DNA of 64,000 nt from Emydura subglobosa (Eukaryota; Chordata; Testudines; Chelidae). The position numbers and the translations under genes are program-made. The stretch is from assembly GCA_007922225.1 (NCBI GenBank), contig ML679956.1, positions 79,403,554-79,467,553 of the forward strand, read 5' to 3'. Shown here piece after piece: positions 35,940-47,340 of the stretch. Below the pieces are notes generated by a model. It saw nothing but the letters and a program-made list of their open reading frames with translations. It ran no database searches and was not told the origin of the DNA. Positions within the stretch are counted from its first letter, which is position 1; every line of letters starts with the position of its first letter.

Positions 35940-37560
35940 TCTTATGGACCAGCAGGCCAGGCTGTTTAGCTCCATATCAGATGGTGTCAAACAGGATTGA
36001 TGTTGCCTGTTCCATTTGTTAACAGCCTCCATCACCAGAGAGTTGGGAGTCAGGTGGAAGGAAAAAAAATATTGTGAGCCTTTTGGGGATGTAATACTTT
36101 TTGTCAGTTCATTTACACGTAGGTGGGACATTAGCTGGAGTTATCCCACACCACATGTTCTCAAGTAAGCAAAGCTTCATTGATGGGCAAAGCAATCTTG
36201 CCCTGAAGTGAATGAAGAACATCCAACAAGGAGTGTTAGGTTTTTGAATCTCCTCTATCAGGACTTGTAAGGTGTCTGCTACCCTTTTTATGAGTTCTTG
36301 AACAGCCTTGATGTCACTGACATAGGGTAGCAGGGGAGGTACGATATCTTAACTTGGTGATGAGGAAGATTTGTGGGACAGCAGTGTTTCTTCCTCTTCC
36401 ACTGGTTCCTGTTCCAGAGGATCTATTTGTGGTACAGGACCTAAGGACATTAGTTGACATTCCTGATATGACCTCTGAAGATGGCACCCCATAAAAAGGG
36501 TTGCCATAAGGAGCTCGGGGTACCAGTGGTCGGGTTGGTACCGGGAAGTGACCTGCATTTGCATCGATATCAAGGTTAGAAAGGTAGGCTAGTGAGGTGT
36601 GCCAGAGAATGCTATAACAATACCGTCTGGAAGTATCTCTTGATACTCTAAAAGAGTCTGCGTGAGGACTGTTTTGGTACTGAAGGACGAGTCACCGCTG
36701 ATGAAATGGACAGAGGGTAAGTAGGCTTAATGAGGTGGGCTGATACTGATGGGTCAATACTGGTGGGGATACCTCTCAGTGCTTCTGAGTAACGGTGATT
36801 TGGGCTCTTTGAGGATCTTATCCTTGTGAGATAGAAGCTTGGACTGTACCAGGAACCCTGGATGTGATTCCTCCAGAGAAAGATCAGATAGCATCGGAGA
36901 CCGTACCAGAAGAGGTATGGTATACTTTTCACTTCTGGGGAGGCACAGGGCAGGTGCCAATGTCAGTGGTGCTCTAGATGGCTTGTTGGTATGCAATGTG
37001 GCCTTCTTAGTTGTTACTGTGGTCATGGTATCAGAGGGAAAGGGAACCTAAGAGGTACCCATATTTGCATGAGGTCTCCTGAGACCCCAATTGAATACGT
37101 GACTTTTCCATTTTCTTCTTTTGTTCTGGAGAATGGCTCTTTTCTTCTTGGACGGTCTGAGGAGTGCACCAGAGCTTCAAGGGTCATTGCTTTACAGCAG
37201 AAGCAGACGTGGTTGGTGAAACCAATGCACAGTGGGTGACTCAGACAAAGTAGGTCTCAGAGAGTGCTCCGTAAGTAGGAGTTTAAATCTGTCCTCCCTC
37301 AATTTTTAGATCTGCTTTGGAATCCTAAGCATATTTTACATTTAGAGGGAACGTGGATTTCTTCCAAGCAGCAAAGGCAGCTTGAATGTGTGTTTCTTTG
37401 GGAAAGGACCTTTGACATGTGTGACAATGTTTGAAGTCTGGGGTCTTGGGCATAACCTGCACTTGACGCTGTGGATGAAGGTCAGGGGGAAAAAAAAAAC
37501 ATTGAGGGCCCAAAGTGGGCAAACAAGGAAAGGGTGGGGGACCCCCCTCAAAGCACAAAC
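35940..37560 (-). pseudogene. DIRS element C: gag-like region
   Basis: The start KTPDFKHCHTCQRSFPKETH (about 37480) keeps a C-x2-C pair and His. A CKIC-like motif follows near 37335. Further on are a Ser/Pro-rich spacer (SHKSSSSPS near 36360) and the core landmark PNSLVMEAVNKWNRQHQSCL with TPSDMELNSLACWS (about 36045-35960), matching the equivalent block after THPAPG in element A. Coding then breaks at the CR1. Several stops and frame changes are present. Confidence 0.7.
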
Positions 37561-37740
37561 TTGTGCTAATAGAAAAAAATAAATAATTTAGAAAAACTTA
37601 CAAGAAAGCGAGATGTAGTGAGCTGAGTGGGCTCAGTTAATGGACACTGTGATGCTCCGTCTTAAGCCGCAGGTGGCTGAGAAGGAACTGGAGGGGCGGT
37701 GGGTTCGTTCCTCTCTTTATACCTTCGTATCAGGGCATGA

Positions 37741-39460
37741 GGGTGTCTAACGTGCAGGCGTGGACACTGCTGACAAAAATCTCTGCTCAAAAATGCACTG
37801 GTGTGCACATATCCTGTCATGAAGCACTCAGCGGGACACTACTCGGTGAAATGGCATTCCTCACGGATTCTAGCTTATTCAAACTCAAGGGCCTTAACTG
37901 TATTAATGAAATGAGCAGTGATTTCATATGTAAGCATGGAGGTAGCAAATACTTTAACACTGGCAAAGAATTTGGATTTATTTGACTGACTAACCTATTC
38001 TTGTTCTACTAGACTATGAATTATTTTCCAGTAAGTTTGGAACAGGAATTTTCATGCCCACGATTACCTTGCACTGTATTTACATATCTTATTTCACAAA
38101 AGCAATATAAAAACACTCAAGAGAAGAATACAGCAAACAAGGAGTAACATTCAGGATTATGTACTGTAAGTATTAGTTTAACTACTGGTGTATCATTCAT
38201 TTGACTGAAAAAGTGTGGTAACAGGGAAGTATCACAGGTATCTGCAGACACAATGAAGTTACTGCATATTCAACAAAATGATGAATCAGTTCTAGAGCAC
38301 TAGTTTGATTCTAGTCCAGGTCGGTACTGACCAGAATCACTGCCAGTACCACTTGACAGTTCTGTTACCTATTTGAAAGGAGCTGCTAAGTCACAGTCTA
38401 GACTCCAGATCTTAGTGGACATTTATCTATATCACAAAACCCACCACTGCAATCGCCCTCTTTTGCGGACCATCTCAGGAGGAGAGATGAAGGCGTGAAC
38501 AGACAGACTAAACTCCTCTCACATTCCTAAACAGCGACTCTCTAAGGGTTTGACCCTGTACACACTGAAGCCAATGATGATTTTGCAACTGACTATCATG
38601 GGCTTAGGTTTCAGCTCTAAGTCAGAGTCGAGTCACATTCGCTAGACAAAGAAGGGAAGCTTGCACTGCTGTTATCTGTGAGGCAACTATAAATAAATGA
38701 CTTCACTCAGATTGCAACTCAATCCAACTCCTGCTGGCACCCAGAAGGGAAACACAAGAACTATTTTCAGTGTCTTTCATCCTCTCAATGTCTCTTGGTC
38801 TGTATTTGTTCTCTAAAAATAGGTTGCTCACAACACTTGGCAGTCCAACACAACTGAGTTACACTAAATTAAAAAATTAGGAATTTGGAGGACTATGAGC
38901 TCTCTTTACTGATCTGGTGTCAGATTAAAGCAGTGGTACTTAATCTTGGAGAGCCAATTTGTCACTGAATTAAACTGCACAGGGCCACAAATGTCTTAGC
39001 ACTGCACAATCAGGAATCGGTATCATCAATCCAACACTACAAGGAAAATGTTGCAACATGTCAGGATGTGCTGCTGCAGTTTTTCTACAGCTCTACAATT
39101 AAATTTCACATCTCCAATTTGAGCCTTCCTCAGACCCTTTCCTCGTGTTTGGGAAGGACAGGAATAGATACTGACACCTCCTCCCAACTTTGCTCAGCAA
39201 TAAACTTGTGGGGGGCACTCCTATGACAGGAGTGTTCAATTCACTCTGCACAAGATGAGGCTGAGAATCAGGAGCTCTTTACTAAAATTTAAGTCATCTG
39301 CGATAAGGCCCATCTTTTTATGATGCACTTGTAGAGTGACTAACACAATGGGCCCCAATCTTTGATTAAGGCCTCTAGGTGTAACTGTAATACAAATAAC
39401 TCAGATTTGTGAACTTCATGAAGAGAATCACTGTATCAGAGACACATCTCAGGCACTTAC
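37741..39460. other. SMARCC1 intron, no confident repeat
   Basis: Unassigned sequence. A short stretch at 38550-38620 ('ccctgtacacactgaagcca') resembles a common turtle repeat phrase but is too short to classify. Confidence 0.5.
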
Positions 39461-39516
39461 CTTTTCTGACTGTTGCCCATCTGTCTCAGTTTCTATTTTT
39501 TCTTCTTCAACTCCAT
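39461..39516 (-). CDS. SMARCC1: SMARCC1 exon: short acidic linker exon (GVEEEK...QQSEK)
   Basis: This 56-nt micro-exon completes a split codon from the previous exon and then reads DGVEEEKIETETDGQQSEK, ending on a complete codon. The acceptor is ctcacag and the donor the strong consensus gtaagt. It corresponds to the EGAEEEKMEADPDGQQPEK stretch of the mammalian protein: the position is kept, with several acidic substitutions. It is too short to be found as an ORF and was located through phase and homology. Because its length is not a multiple of three, skipping it would shift the reading frame. Confidence 0.9.
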
Positions 39517-39703
39517 CTGTGAGAAGAAATACAATCACATAAAGTAGAGTGGTTAAAAGTGCTATAATGACCATTTACTATGCTTGAAAATTAATTACAG
39601 GTCTAACAAATTTCCTGCTCTGTTGTGATAACTGGGCTTACAAATTTACCTTAATTGTGAGTTTGAGTGTAAATTCATAAGATGTCGCAACCTATAACAA
39701 CAA

Positions 39704-40189
39704 ATGCTGACGGGACTAGCTAGATGCAAGAAAACCAGAGAGAGAAACTGGATTAATCTGAACCAAAAAGGCCATGTTCATATAATCCAAGGACTACTGA
39801 AATTATGCTCGTTAAAAATAGATGATGTGGAGCTGGAAGTTAATGAATCAAAATTGCCATGTCAGACATTAGGGCTAATCGGTGGACAAAATAATGAGGA
39901 GATCCCTCACTCTTTTTTTGGGTCCTTAAAAAGATCTTTTTGGGTGGGAGAGGAGACAAAGAACAGAAAAAATGAAGTGAAAGAACAGACAGAGGATACT
40001 GATGCAAACTTCACCAATTCATGGCTGCCACCTCCACCATCTCCTGGGACCCCAGACCTTTATTATTCTAATCCTAAAGTGTGTCCTGACCAGACCAGTT
40101 CAGAGAAAGGGACACAGTTAACACTGCCACTTCTACTGGCTCCAACTGAATCCCAACCACCACCTGGGATGAAATGGGATTGGATTTAA
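39704..40189 (+). other. Unrecognised 161-codon open frame, probably repeat-derived
   Basis: This is one of the longest intronic ORFs (39704-40189, +, antisense to SMARCC1). It opens MLTGLARCKKTRERNWINLN and has an acidic/Lys-rich middle (KNRKNEVKEQTEDTDANF) and a Pro-rich end (SWLPPPPSPGTPDLYYSNP). I recognise no domain. It starts 188 bp outside the 39461-39516 exon and is followed by a repeat at 40262-40500 and an A/T-rich end with AATAAA at about 40679. Its wording feels like part of a dispersed element, so it may be repeat sequence open by chance. Confidence 0.35.
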
Positions 40190-40261
40190 AAACAGTAGCA
40201 ACAATAGCAGCTCCAGCTCATTTCAAGTAACTTATTTTCTTTTCCTTAGAAGGATGGTTAT

Positions 40262-40500
40262 TTCTAAGGAACAGATTTAGTCACGGAGGCCACGGATTCC
40301 GTGACTTTCCAGGACTTCCATGATTTTGGGGGTGGGGCTGCCGCCGCCCAGTTGATCCTGCAAGCCCCACAGCTCTGTTCCCTCCCACAGTCAGAGATAA
40401 GGAATTCTTAGTAACAGTCAGGGATAAGTCATGGCTTTCTTGAATTTTTGTTTATTGCCCACAACGTGTCCCTGACTTTTACTAAAAATTCCTGAGACAA
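40262..40500. repeat. Probable turtle interspersed repeat (partly palindromic)
   Basis: The stretch holds 'cacggattccgtgactttcc', 'aggacttccatgattttggg' and, near its end, 'gtccctgacttttactaaaa', phrases I recall from a common turtle repeat. Inner pieces are partly self-complementary ('cacggattccgtg'). No coding. Confidence 0.45.
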
Positions 40501-42180
40501 AATCTTAACCTAAGTTATTACCATCTTTAATAACATCTAAGAGACTCTCAAACAAGGGGTTTCCTGCTTCTATAATGCTCTCCAGTTAAAGGAAACAAAA
40601 CATGTTGTTATAATAAAAATCTTACTTAATTCTTTACCTTTCAAATGCTTTAACTGTTTTGTTTCTTTTCTGTATCTTTAATAAAATGTTAAAAGATTTT
40701 TTAATTGTGTTTGCACCATGGTACTAAGCAGGCTGAGGTCTCTGAATGCCAAACCCTGGACCTTTTTAACAATGTTTAATTTTGGACAGTGACGGAGTTA
40801 CATTAATAACTTTGGCCCATTTGTTCCACCTAAATTAATACAATAGTTCTTTAAAAGATGTAAGAAAGCCCCATAACACCGGACACTTGGAAAGCTTGGC
40901 TGCACTATACACTATGCTATGAACTTAGCTTAAAAATCAGTTTTAAATGCAGCTTCATCTTTGCAGGTTTGGCCAGCCAGAGTATGTGAGGCCAACAATA
41001 TTAAAATAGCTATGCTCTGTGAAGTTACATAGTTAGCCTAATGCAGACAGAACTCAAACTGTTATACACCTGGCTACACTCTAATTCTGTAACATGTTCA
41101 ACCCATGTTAGAATTCTGTAGGTTGACTATATTATAACAACATGCTCTGTCAATGCAGTCGATTTGTCTGTGCAGATATTTCATTGCTCAGGCATGCAAG
41201 ACTCACCTGAGATTTTCTTATAATATAATCACTGTTCAACACAAACTTCCTGGACTGCTTTATGAACTCTACACACATAAATGTCAGCATGCATGGAAAG
41301 TCAATAGAAGACTTTATTTCCAATTTGCAGGTGATAAAAACACTATCAGAGTCTATTTTTATCATGTTATCTAAATCTGACAGCAGAAGAATAATTTACG
41401 CATTGTAAAAATATTCTCACACTAAGTTCTAGCAACTCTACAAACAGTGTTAAAGCATTAAACATTCACAAGAAACCCTCTCCTCATTATTTCCCTGCCT
41501 TAGCATTTGCTATGGATTGTTCTTTAAGACAGGCTAACAACGAACCTTGATGTCTAACTTCAAGAAACCTCTCTGAATGTTTTCTTTCAGTCCCTATAAC
41601 CAGTTACTTTGCCTAAGTTTTATAACCAGGGACCTTAGTTTTCCCATCATAAACACCCTCCTCCCCCAAATTCTCCAATTAAAAAACCCCATAAAAATCT
41701 GTGTTTTTCTGCAATTAAAATGAAATGCTGAACTTTAGTTTCCTTAGCCACAATATATATAGGTATCAGATGAACACAATGTTTTATTGATTATTTACTA
41801 TTTTTAAGCTGACAGCCCGAGCCCCGCCCATTCTCCTGATTATCCTATCTAGCCAAGTCCCAATTAGATTAGATAATTGAGGTTCCACTGTATATGTTTT
41901 GTTTTTTTCACAAATGTAGAAACTAAAGATTCTCTGTAAAATGCAAATTCTGCGTTTTTCTGTGGCAAACAGATTTCAAGGATCCCTGTTTATGACTAAC
42001 TAGCCCCTTCATGCCTATCTCCAGATCTTGCTCCTCAAAACACATTTCTTTCAAAAGGACCGCGAGACCTAGTCATACCATCAAAGAAGTGCTAAAACAG
42101 ATAATAGAATTTTGATGATTTAAGGAATCTATCTAAAACTTGAATTCTGGCTGAAATTATGAAACTGCTCATTGAAATGC
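40501..42180. other. SMARCC1 intron, nothing recognised
   Basis: AT-rich sequence with AATAAA-like signals at 40679 and no exon-like coding. Confidence 0.5.
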
Positions 42181-43090
42181 CTCAGGGTAACTGGAGTCGG
42201 CGCCATGCTGTCAGGGGTGTGTCATCTATTCCCCAGACCAAGGGCAATGGAGGGTTGTCAAACCTTGATATTCCCATTCAGGTGGGAGCACCTCAGTACC
42301 AATGGGATGGCTGAGCATAGGGGAAATCAGGCTGACCAAATGTGTCTGCAGGACTGAGATTTAAAGCTGCAGAATTTTTGCAGAAGCAGAACAAAGAAAA
42401 AACAAGTGGTGTTGTTGGGTTTTAAAGGCCACAGAGCCTGACAGACTTGAGGAAGACTCAAGGAAGCTTGGGTAGGGGACATGAACAGAGGGGCATGGTT
42501 TTATAGTAGAGAAGTCTTGTTTGAGAGACCAGCCAGGAAAGAAGTAAACAGACTGCACCAGAGAGAAACTCTATGATTCGGAGATGCTGCCACATACAAA
42601 GAGATAGGATCCTGGACTCCTTAGAGGATTCTGACCTAAGCCCAAAGAATGCTCAAGAGTGTTGAGAAACTGAAGCAAGGAAATGTGGGTAGGTGTTTGT
42701 TTTGTCTAGATCTATATATTTCTTGTGAAACTCAAAGTAAAGGGCAACTGGTTTTTTTAATCCTTACGAAACTTGTGTGTAATCTGCTTTCACTATCACA
42801 TGTCCCCGAAGAGGTGCACTTAACTTGAGTGCCCACAAGGCAGGGGCTCTGGGAAAGGGCTTAGGCAACTGGGAAGTCTAAGAGGTCAGCACTAGTCCTG
42901 GGGGCCTAGGGAAGCAGGGTCACAGAGTCCCAATTCTGTGACGGGGTAACAGACAGAGAGGAAATGTGAGGCACCCAAAAGAGGCCAAGGGGAGAGACAG
43001 TGTTGCAGCCAGCTGAGACCAAGGAAAGCGTAAGCACAAGCACACACTGGTCTAGGATGGGGCTCAAACACAGCAGCCTGATGAGAGTAT
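42181..43090. repeat. Probable LTR-like interspersed repeat
   Basis: Phrases such as 'attcccattcaggtgggagc', 'aagaggtgcacttaacttga' and 'tgcccacaaggcaggggctc' match a repeated turtle block from memory. No coding. Whether it is an LTR or another class is unproven. Confidence 0.4.
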
Positions 43091-43204
43091 AATTTGGACA
43101 GCTCTAACTAGGGCTGTAGGACAAAAACAGTTTTTAAAAAATGATAAGACGTGTGGGTTTCATAAAAGAATTCACTGTTCAATCACTTGGTTTTTGTTGC
43201 AGTT

Positions 43205-44915
43205 AGTAACAGAAGAACAGCCATACTGGGTCAGATCAATGGTCCATATAGCCCAATAGCCTATCTTCTGACAGTGGCAAATGCCAGGTACTTCAGAGGG
43301 AATTAATAGAACAGGTCATCATCAAATGATCCACCCAGTCACACATTCCCAGCTTCTGGCAAACAGAGGCTAGGGACATTTCAGAGCATGACTATTAGTC
43401 ACTGATGGACCTATCCTCCATGAACTTATCAAGTTCTTTCTTGTCTTTATAGTCTTGGCCCTCATCACATCCTCTGGCAAAAAGTTCCACAGGTTGACTG
43501 TGCATTGTGTGAAGAAATGCTTCCTTTTGTTCATTTTAAAACCTGCTGCCTATTAATTTTATTTGGTGATCCACTAGTTTTTGTGTTATGAGAAGCAGCA
43601 AACAACACTTCCTTATGTACTTTCAAGTCATGATTGTATAGGCCTCTATTATATCCCCCCTTAGTCTCTCTTCCAAGCTGAAAAGTCCCAGTCTTATTAA
43701 TCTCTCCTCATATGGAAGCTGTTCCATACCCCTAATCATTTTTGTTCCCTTTTTCTATACCTTTTCCAATTCCAATTAATCGTTTTTGAGCTGGGGCAAC
43801 CAGATCTGCATGCAGTATTCAAGATGTGGGCGTACCATGGATTTATATCAAGGCAATATGATATTTTCAGTCTTTATTATCTATCCCTTTCCTAATGATT
43901 CCCAACATTGTGAGCTTTTTTCACTGCAATGTTTTCAGAGAATGATCCACAATGGCTCCAAGATCTCTTTCTTGAGTGGTACCAGCTAATTTAGACCCTG
44001 TTATTTATATGTATAGTTGGGATTATGTTTTCCAATGTGCATTACTTTGCATTTATCAGCGCTGCATTTCATCTGCCATTTTGTTGCCTAGTCCCCCAGT
44101 TTCGTGAGATCCCTTTGTAACTCTTCGTAGTCTGCTTTGGACTTAACTATCTTGAATAGTTTTGTATCATCCACATATTTTGCCACCTCTCTGTTTACCC
44201 CTTTTTCCAGATCATTTATGAATATGTTGAACAGCACTGGTCCCACGACAGACCCTTGGGGGACACCACTATTCACCTCTCTCCATTCTGAAAATGGACC
44301 ATTTATTCCTACCCTTTGCTTCCTATCTTTTAATCAGTTACCGATTCAGGAGAGAACCTTCTCTCTTATACTATGACAGCTTACTTTGCTTAAGAGTCTT
44401 TAGTGAGGGACCTTGTCAAAGGCTTTCTGAAAATTTAAGTATACTATATCCACTGGATCACCCTTGTTCACCCCTCCAAGAATTCTAGTAGGTTGGTGAG
44501 GCTTGATTTCCTCTTACAAAAGCCATGTTGACTCTTTCCCAACAAATCATGTTCATCTGTGTGTCTGATAATCCTGTTCTTTACTATAATTTCAACAAGT
44601 AAACTGGTACTGAAGTTAGGCTTACCCGCCTGTAATTGCCGGGATCGCCTCTGGAGCCTTTTAAAAAAATTGGTGTCACATTAGCTATTCTCCAGTTATC
44701 TGGTACAGAAGTGGATTTAAATGATAGGTTACATACCATAGTTAGTAGTTCTGCAATTTCACATTTGAGTTCCTTCAGAACTCTTAGATGAATACCATCT
44801 GGCTTTGGTGACTTACTGTTTAGTTTATCAATTTGTTCCAAAAGCTCTTCTAATGACAGACCACTTGCTGTCTGGTTAGACTGTAAGCTATTCAGGCCAA
44901 AGATCTTTCCCATAT
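43205..44915 (-). mobile_element. CR1-clade LINE, long fragment (about 1.7 kb)
   Basis: The 3' terminus at 43205 reads on + 'gccatactgggtcagatcaa', a highly repeated amniote LINE end. Minus-strand ORF2 pieces include NSGVPQGSVVGPVLFNIFIN with DLEKGVNREVAKYVDDTKLF (44276-44150), where YVDD is the RT catalytic motif. Upstream comes a stretch with SPKPDGIHLRVLKELKCEIA, VPDNWRIANVTPIFLKGSRG and DPGNYRRVSLTSVP (44820-44600). Frames shift between these blocks. It matches the subfamily of the fragment at 26322-27475. Confidence 0.92.
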
Positions 44916-47120
44916 ATATGTATGCTAAGCATCTACTACATTTTCGGTGCTATATCAACAAAAATATCTTAACTGTCTCATCAAAACTTCAACCAGGTAC
45001 TGTTTAGTTAGAAATTTTCTGCTTAAATAATTATTGACCAGTTATCTTAGTATCCCACCCAACCTTGAGATCTACAAAGAAAGTCATGCTGCACAATAAT
45101 CTAATCAACAGTATGCGGAGGACAACAACATGGAGGAAAGTGAAAGTGTTAAAAAAAAAAGTTAGTAAAATTGTTACCAGTGCTAGATGCATGGGTATCT
45201 CTATAAAGTATGAATGTTTTAACATTAATTAGTTTTATTTCAAGCTAATTAGTATACCACTGTACACTTGTCCTTAGGATAGGCCTCTTGAGGCCACCCC
45301 CAGTTCATTAATTAAGCTATTCTTTTAATGAATGTTTATACAAAGTTTCCACTAATAAAGATTGGGCTCTCAGGGATAGGAAAAGTATACGTACAGAGCT
45401 GGAATATTGTGAAACTTTATTTGGACTTCATTATGGACTTAATTGTTCCTAAGGCTTTGCACATATTTATTTAGAAGGCTAAGAAACACCTAAAAACGCC
45501 AAAAATACATAGAGAGGGAAATGTCAGCATGTAACAAAAAAGAACAGCATACCCCTCAAGTCTGAATCCCATAGGCATCTTAAAACCACCAGATCTGAGT
45601 TTCCAGCACTATAAGGCATTAAAGAGAAATTTTTAGTGTTAGATCACAGGCTTTGACCTATGGTACCATGCCTTTAAATCTAAAGCTATTGGGCACCACA
45701 GGCTGATTTCAAGAATGCAGGAATAATTAACAACACTCAACCCAGCTACATAAATCTCAGTTTAAAGTATTAGTTGATGCAAAATGTTCTGATTTTTTTA
45801 AACCATCTCCCACTCTAATGATAGTATAAGTCTGATGTCCTAAAACAGAGAAGAAGCTGGTGAAGACAGCTTGGTCTCTAACATGTAGCGATAATTTCAC
45901 AATGATGTTGTGTCACAACTTAATTCTTCACATATTAGACAAATACATTATGTAAGAAGAACAAGAAGTAAGAGAAAAACCTTTTAATCATTTTTCAATT
46001 GATCTTGTCTGGGACAGACAACTCTGCCCCTCTGAAGTATGTGCCTTTGTCCGCTGAGAGGGGACTCAACCCACGTTACAGACTGGTCAATATGCCTTCT
46101 CAAAAGGAGTGCATCTATTCAGGAATTATTTGGTGGTCTAGCAATGCCATATGGAAGACAGAGATTAGCTTGTCTCAGAGACTCTTGTCTGCAGCCTAAG
46201 AGCAGAATTCCAGGCTGTGCTTAAAGGTGGGACTCTTTCTGGTAAAAGAAGTGGCACTGGTAGGTTACGAAGGAAGTTTCAGTCTGTCCTTTGCAACACG
46301 AGAACCAAAGAATAGGGAATTGAGAGCGGTGAGCTTAATGGGGTGTAAAGCTAATAGAAGTCAAACCAGAAAATTCTACAGAAACAATATATAAAATTCT
46401 GTTTAAGCGCAGCTTAGTCAGAGCTCCAAGCTGCTGGCAACCCAAAATTCCCAAGTATCTTTCAGTACAGAGGAACCGAAGGAATTCATGTGCAAAAGCG
46501 GCAGCAAAACAGGATGCCTGCATTATGTATAAAACAAAAATGACTGATTAGAAAATGGGCCGTGAGGAACAGTGAAGCAATTCTGAAGTTTTGATTCATG
46601 TAGCTCTCCAAGTCAGAATGACCAATCTCGCTTTGCTCAGCAGTTTGAAATTTCACTAAGTGGCAAAAGAACTCCCTGCTGTTTATACACTCTGAATTGC
46701 ATTTGATAATAAAAGGTTATAATTAAAATAATCACGTGAGCTCCCTGACTGCAGCCACCGTAATACTGAAAAGTAATATACAACGTGTAAGACAGCCTTT
46801 TTTCCTCTACTCACAACAGTACTGCATGTTCCTCTGTCCCCCGAGTAATATTAAGTTTCCATTCTGCTTTAATACTGAGTTGGCAAACAAACAAACAAAC
46901 AAAAAAAACCCCATTAAATATGTTATCCTGGTTTCAAAATAATGAAATTCTTAGGATAATACTTTTCAGGAAAATGGTGATCACCACTTGGGTGACTGAT
47001 ACACTTTAATCCAATAAATCACAGAAATTAGAGACTACTGATGCTCATTAATTCCTATTTAGTTCACGTCTTAGGGGCTAGTGCAACATTGCTTCCTACA
47101 GCATATTCTCCAGTCCGTTG
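44916..47120. other. SMARCC1 intron, nothing recognised
   Basis: The only notable feature is a (CAAA)n run at about 46884-46908 with trailing A's. ORFs are short and overlapping. Confidence 0.5.
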
Positions 47121-47340
47121 CTCTTTCTACCCATCAAGCAGGCTATTATAAACATACTTTGCATTTCTATAGCAACTGCTATCAAAGGCCCTATTAGCTC
47201 TTTACAAACATTAAACAAGGCCTCCCCAGACCTTTGTGCAGTACATATTACCTCCAGTTTACAAAAGGGAAAACTTGCCCAATATCAGTCAATGAAAATG
47301 CAAGGGTAGAGCCAAAGAGTCACAACTCCCAGTATCATGC
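47121..47340 (-). repeat. MIR-like SINE fragment, weak
   Basis: 'ctctttacaaacattaaaca', 'cctccagtttacaaaaggga' and 'gcaagggtagagccaaagag' follow the antisense MIR order but are heavily diverged. Confidence 0.4.

Larger units (their letters stand above)
33545..37740 (-). mobile_element. DIRS-like element C, truncated and interrupted by CR1
   Basis: Minus-strand order: a gag start near 37520 (KTPDFKHCHTCQRSFPKETH), diverged gag down to about 35940, a CR1 insertion (35935-35232), then a gag/RT boundary and RT/RNase H (35215-33600). The 3' end with recombinase and terminal repeat is missing, so the element stops near 33545. The 5' flank near 37600-37740 has a leader-like sequence, but no matching inverted repeat remains. 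It is more diverged from A and B than those are from each other. It lies in the SMARCC1 intron 33246-39460, in gene sense. Confidence 0.8.

Noticed and set aside
46884..46908. (CAAA)n followed by an A-run, possibly a SINE tail
   Set aside because: No SINE body was recognised before it, so it is recorded only as a simple repeat.
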